A stretch of DNA of 64,000 nt, taken from Fratercula arctica (lineage: Eukaryota > Chordata > Aves > Charadriiformes > Alcidae). A program made the position numbers and the translations under genes. The stretch lies in the NCBI GenBank assembly GCA_947846985.1, contig CANTUZ010000023.1, forward strand, positions 3,367,677-3,431,676, in the 5' to 3' direction. Below the pieces are notes generated by a model. The model had not been told where the DNA came from. It was given only the letters and a program-made list of their open reading frames with translations, and did not search any database. Shown piece after piece: positions 60,301-64,000 of this stretch (its first letter is position 1; each line of letters opens with the position of its first letter).

Positions 60301-63300
60301 AGTTTTCAGTCCTTAGGCTGGTTTCTTGAAATTCAGAAGTCATGCTACATGTGTCTGTCGCTGCCTTCAGGATTGAGAGTTTCTTACCATGTTAGAGCAA
60401 TGGAGTCTGACTTTGTGGGGAGATATTAGTTCTTAATGAAACACGAATGAAAATAAAGGTGGATTAGTCTCAACCGGGGATAGTATATAAGCGGTATCTT
60501 ACAAAGAAAAGCGCTTAGGATTGTGGCAGTAGAGTTTGTGAAGAATTAAATTCTCAGCTCCTTAATTTTCTTGTTTTAGTTAAGAACTTGCCTGTTGTAT
60601 TACTAGTGAAGAATTAACTCTATGGTGCTTATATAAGCCAATAGGATGCTTCAGGCTGCAGTTGTGTTATGATTCATAATCTCTTGGTCCCAGATGTTGT
60701 GGAATAACTGATATGCTATCATGAAACAAATATGCAGATGTGTATCTTACTGTGCAAGCCATGAGCAAATGCAGCCATTGCGTTATGTATGCATGAACAG
60801 AAGTGCTACTGGATACTGCCAAAAAGTGTTGCATTAAGATAGAATTTTTTTTTTTTTCCGGAAAAATCTTCTGGAAAACGTACATCAAAATTTTAAGAAA
60901 TAAGTTTATAATAGTAATCAATCTCTTTTATTGTACAGCACCAAACACAAGGAGGACAAAAACCTTTTTGGCCTTTCTAGATTCTACTATAATACAAACA
61001 GTAAAAAGCAGTAATCTAATTATTCATTTCTTCCCTTTCCTTTTGGAGAAAGGTAAAAATACCAACAGGAAGATGGGGGGGAGTAAGGAAGGGCCTGTAA
61101 TTGTTTTACAGAAGCTATTAACATGTGCTATTAAAATAAGCTTAATGAATAGATATTAATATCTGGTTAGGGCTGCTCTGACCTCCTGTCTTACAGGTCC
61201 CATTTATGTCTTGTTTGATGAAAGTTCTCTAAGACTGCAAAGCAAAAGGGCAAACTGATTTATGAACAAGACTTATTGTTGCACCAGCAGATTTGTATAA
61301 TGAGAAATATATTAAATCTAATGAAGGGAAAGCGTGCCTTTCCAAGGCAGTAACTTTCCACCATGATGAAGTGATTCAATATCCCTCAGTGGATTAATTT
61401 AGACAATGCAGTAAGGCATGCAGCCATTCTTGCAGCCTCTTGCACTAATGACAAACATTAAGCAGTGTTGAGTATTTGTTTTCTATTTTAAGTTGTGGTG
61501 ATAGCAAGAAGAGGTTCACTAAGGGAGGAGTTAACAAGTTCCCCAATGCCAGTGTCCCTGATGATTCTATTGGAAGAAGATGCATCAGAGACTCTGTCAT
61601 TTTATACAGGAGAATGTCATGGCTTGTTCCATTTGACAAGAATTGACTGTAGGCTATATCTTTTCAGCTGCCAGCCTCTACAGATTAAAACTGTGCCTTC
61701 AGCCCATTAGTCATGTGTTCCTAGTCCTTAAAGTTTAGGTTTAGGGTGGGAGGGCAGGGTGAGAGTTGTTGCTGGCAGTATATTATGGTAAGAAATGTGC
61801 AAGAAGCAGCGTCATGAATGGAATTTGGAGCCAGTGTTTTCAGAGCAGACACTTCCATATCTTGGAAAAACTCCCCTAAGGCTGGAGACTTTCCACTTTC
61901 TAAACAGGAGTGTGTACAACCTTACCTCTGTGTGCTCTATAAATCAGTGTAACTCCATTATCTTCAGTTTAAATCTAGTAGTACATTGGCTTGAGGTCTG
62001 TACAGTCTAAGCTCACTTGGCTTGTTCCAGAACTGCGTGCCTGAAAACATAGCACATGTGAAGAACCTGATGCTCTAAATTGAGAAGATAAGTGGAAAAG
62101 ATCGAGATGGCTCAATGTATATGGCCAACATCAAAAGTACCTGTCTTCATTTAAGGTTTGGACTTTGCAGTATTGATGTTCTGGGTTGATCAGATGCCTG
62201 GGACTGTGCCTGAAGTAATGTTAGGTGCCTTTGTACTCTGAGAAATGGTCATGCTTAATGTAGATATGCCCTTAGTATTAAAAGCTTGAACTTGAAATCT
62301 TGATGCCCTCTCTCAGTGAAGTGACAGAGTACCATTTAGGCAGCAGAGGCTGCAAGTAAATTCCTGACTTTCTCTGCTTTGAAATATTGAACAGATTTGT
62401 GCCAAGAGAAAAAAAAACATTAAAAAGCAGGGTGTAGTGGAAAAAATTTCTCCTCCCACCCCACTAAAAATATTCATTAAACAAAGGGAAGCCTGTGGAG
62501 ATGGTGGAAAACAGGGCCAAAGAAGCCAAACATTGATAAACTTAATTAAATTTCTAATGAAAACAGAGGCAGCCTGTGGTGATTACTCTGTGTAACTGAG
62601 ACTAATACACCAATTAGGCTAATTCATCCCCTGGTGCTCTAGACACAGTTATAAACTTAATCCATACTTCTTACATGTCAACAATTGATTTCTTTAGTTT
62701 TGGAAGCTCCTGGTTTAGACATGAAAAGCAGCAGATACTTGTTCACTAGGGAGATGCTATACAGGAACAGATAATGTCCTACTGGTTCTATGTTGTCCTC
62801 CAGGGATTCGCTTTTCTTTCGCTTAGTCTTTCATGGGAACCCTGATCTGCACTGAACACTTAATGAGCCTAGTTCAAGATATTATGAATTAGTGAATTCA
62901 GCAGTAGGAAAACATTATCTATGCTGGAACAAATGCACAATAGGTGGAGAAATTCCTTATGTCTTTGGGATGAGTGAAAAATCCTGCACAAGACGAAGCT
63001 CAAACCATTTCCGTTGGTCTTATATTTTTGGGCCTGACCAAAGCATCAGGCCCATACAAAGCAATTTACACCAGAACTGAAATATTTTTTCCTAATGTAT
63101 GATAAAAATAATAATGGAAGATTGAAATGGTCTGACTCCTGCTTTATTTATAAAATGTCTTTGGATAGCAGTTACTGAACCCCAACTGTTTAAAAAGACA
63201 AAGGTTCAGAACTGCAAGAACAGTTTGTGTATTTGTGACTACGTCAGGATAATCTCATTTTCTGATCTTCCAGAAGTTTTAAGATGTACTTAAGCTTTTG

Positions 63301-64000
63301 ACACCTTTGCATGCAGATAAATTCTGTTGCATATGGGAATTAGATAGCAGAAAGGTCAGAGACTGCCTGATGCCTGTTCTGTGTATCCTGGAAACAAATC
63401 TTGGGCAAAATAGAAGGAAGAATAAACATTTAGCAACTTTGGCTCAGTTGCCTGTCAATAATGTAAACTTAGATCAGCTAGTTAGATACAGCGACTGTAT
63501 CAAATAAATACTATCTCTGGCAATTAGCAACACTTAATTTTGAAAATGAGCTAATATAATCAATTATGTCTTTTAATTTGCTAGACAGTATTTTACAGGG
63601 TTTAATTTTCTGCTACTACACCTTTCAAATTATCTTCAGGTGCTGTTTTGAATGTCATCATTGATGCTTATTCTGAAACTATTAGCACTGAAGGTGCCCC
63701 CCATGTACACAGTCTCCCCCAACCACCAACAAAATGTTAGTGATCTGTGGGGTAGGAGAAGGTGGCAGAAGATGTCTTGGCCCATAATGGGATCCAGCCT
63801 CTTTCTGTGTCATTGAAACATTCTGGTTTCCAGATCAATGGGATCTTTTCTGCTGCTCTATGAAGCACGTGTCTGGCATGTTTTATTTTATCTCAACGTG
63901 CTGAAGGATAACACTATTTCAGTAGGTTTTACATGAGTAGATTAGAATTATTACCAGCAGGAGGATATGCAGTATGCAGATTGTGAATGGCATAAAGTGT
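57372..64000. other. AT-rich DNA, no firmly supported gene
   Basis: An 11-G run lies at 58666-58676. Open frames of 99 and 118 codons occur on the plus strand (57894-58193 and 60803-61159) without paired splice sites. The second has an F-rich stretch from a T run and overlaps a minus frame. If the rightward gene is real, this is mostly its intron. Confidence 0.5.

Noticed and set aside
61485..61653. Plus frame after an AG (CGDSKKRFTKGGVNKFPNAS...) near 61.49 kb
   Set aside because: There is no donor after it, overlapping frames are open on both strands, and no family is recognised.
1..64000. tRNA, rRNA, CRISPR arrays, bacterial-type operons
   Set aside because: No cloverleaf, spaced direct repeats or ribosome-binding organisation was seen; the DNA is avian.

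Overview
The window is nuclear DNA of a bird. The evidence is the interspersed repeats: at least five CR1 LINE 3' fragments carrying the typical avian tail (a pyrimidine-flanked 'atagaatggtttgggttggaagggacctt' motif in parts, on either strand) and one older CR1/L3-like fragment, with no mammalian-type SINEs. The sequence is AT-rich and gene-poor, as expected for a long intron or intergenic stretch on a large avian chromosome. I cannot name the species, the chromosome or any gene.

The one strong functional landmark is a GC-rich island at about 55.48-55.78 kb that looks like a divergent promoter. Leftward (minus strand) there is a TATA-type box, a short leader, an ATG, an 18-codon hydrophobic signal peptide and a consensus splice donor. 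Rightward (plus strand) there is a TATA-less promoter with adjacent ETS and YY1 sites, a probable non-coding first exon and a donor. The leftward gene would then run from 55.5 kb toward the left end of the window. I found several minus-strand candidate exons with good splice signals and compatible phases: 41.7, 41.2, 37.5, 33.2, 11.5 and 10.1 kb, with weaker ones at 5.2, 3.8 and 1.5 kb. None resembles a protein family I can name. Tens of kilobases of intron produce decoy exons, so this model is a hypothesis for RNA or conservation data, not an established gene.

Layout. 1-15.7 kb: mostly unique AT-rich DNA with a 39-base T run and candidate minus-strand exons. 15.7-16.0 kb: CR1 (plus) interrupted by 24 T. 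19.8-20.0 kb: CR1 (minus) interrupted by T/G-rich sequence. 20.9-21.1 kb: old CR1/L3-like fragment. 23.1-23.5 kb: internally deleted CR1 with a recognisable ORF2 piece. 23.5-53.8 kb: repeat-poor unique DNA with candidate exons on both strands, small hairpins and short tandem repeats. 53.8 kb: short CR1 tail. 55.5-55.8 kb: divergent promoter. 57.2-57.4 kb: CR1 (plus). 57.4-64 kb: AT-rich DNA, presumably intron 1 or later of the rightward gene. No rRNA, tRNA, CRISPR array or intact transposon ORF was seen.
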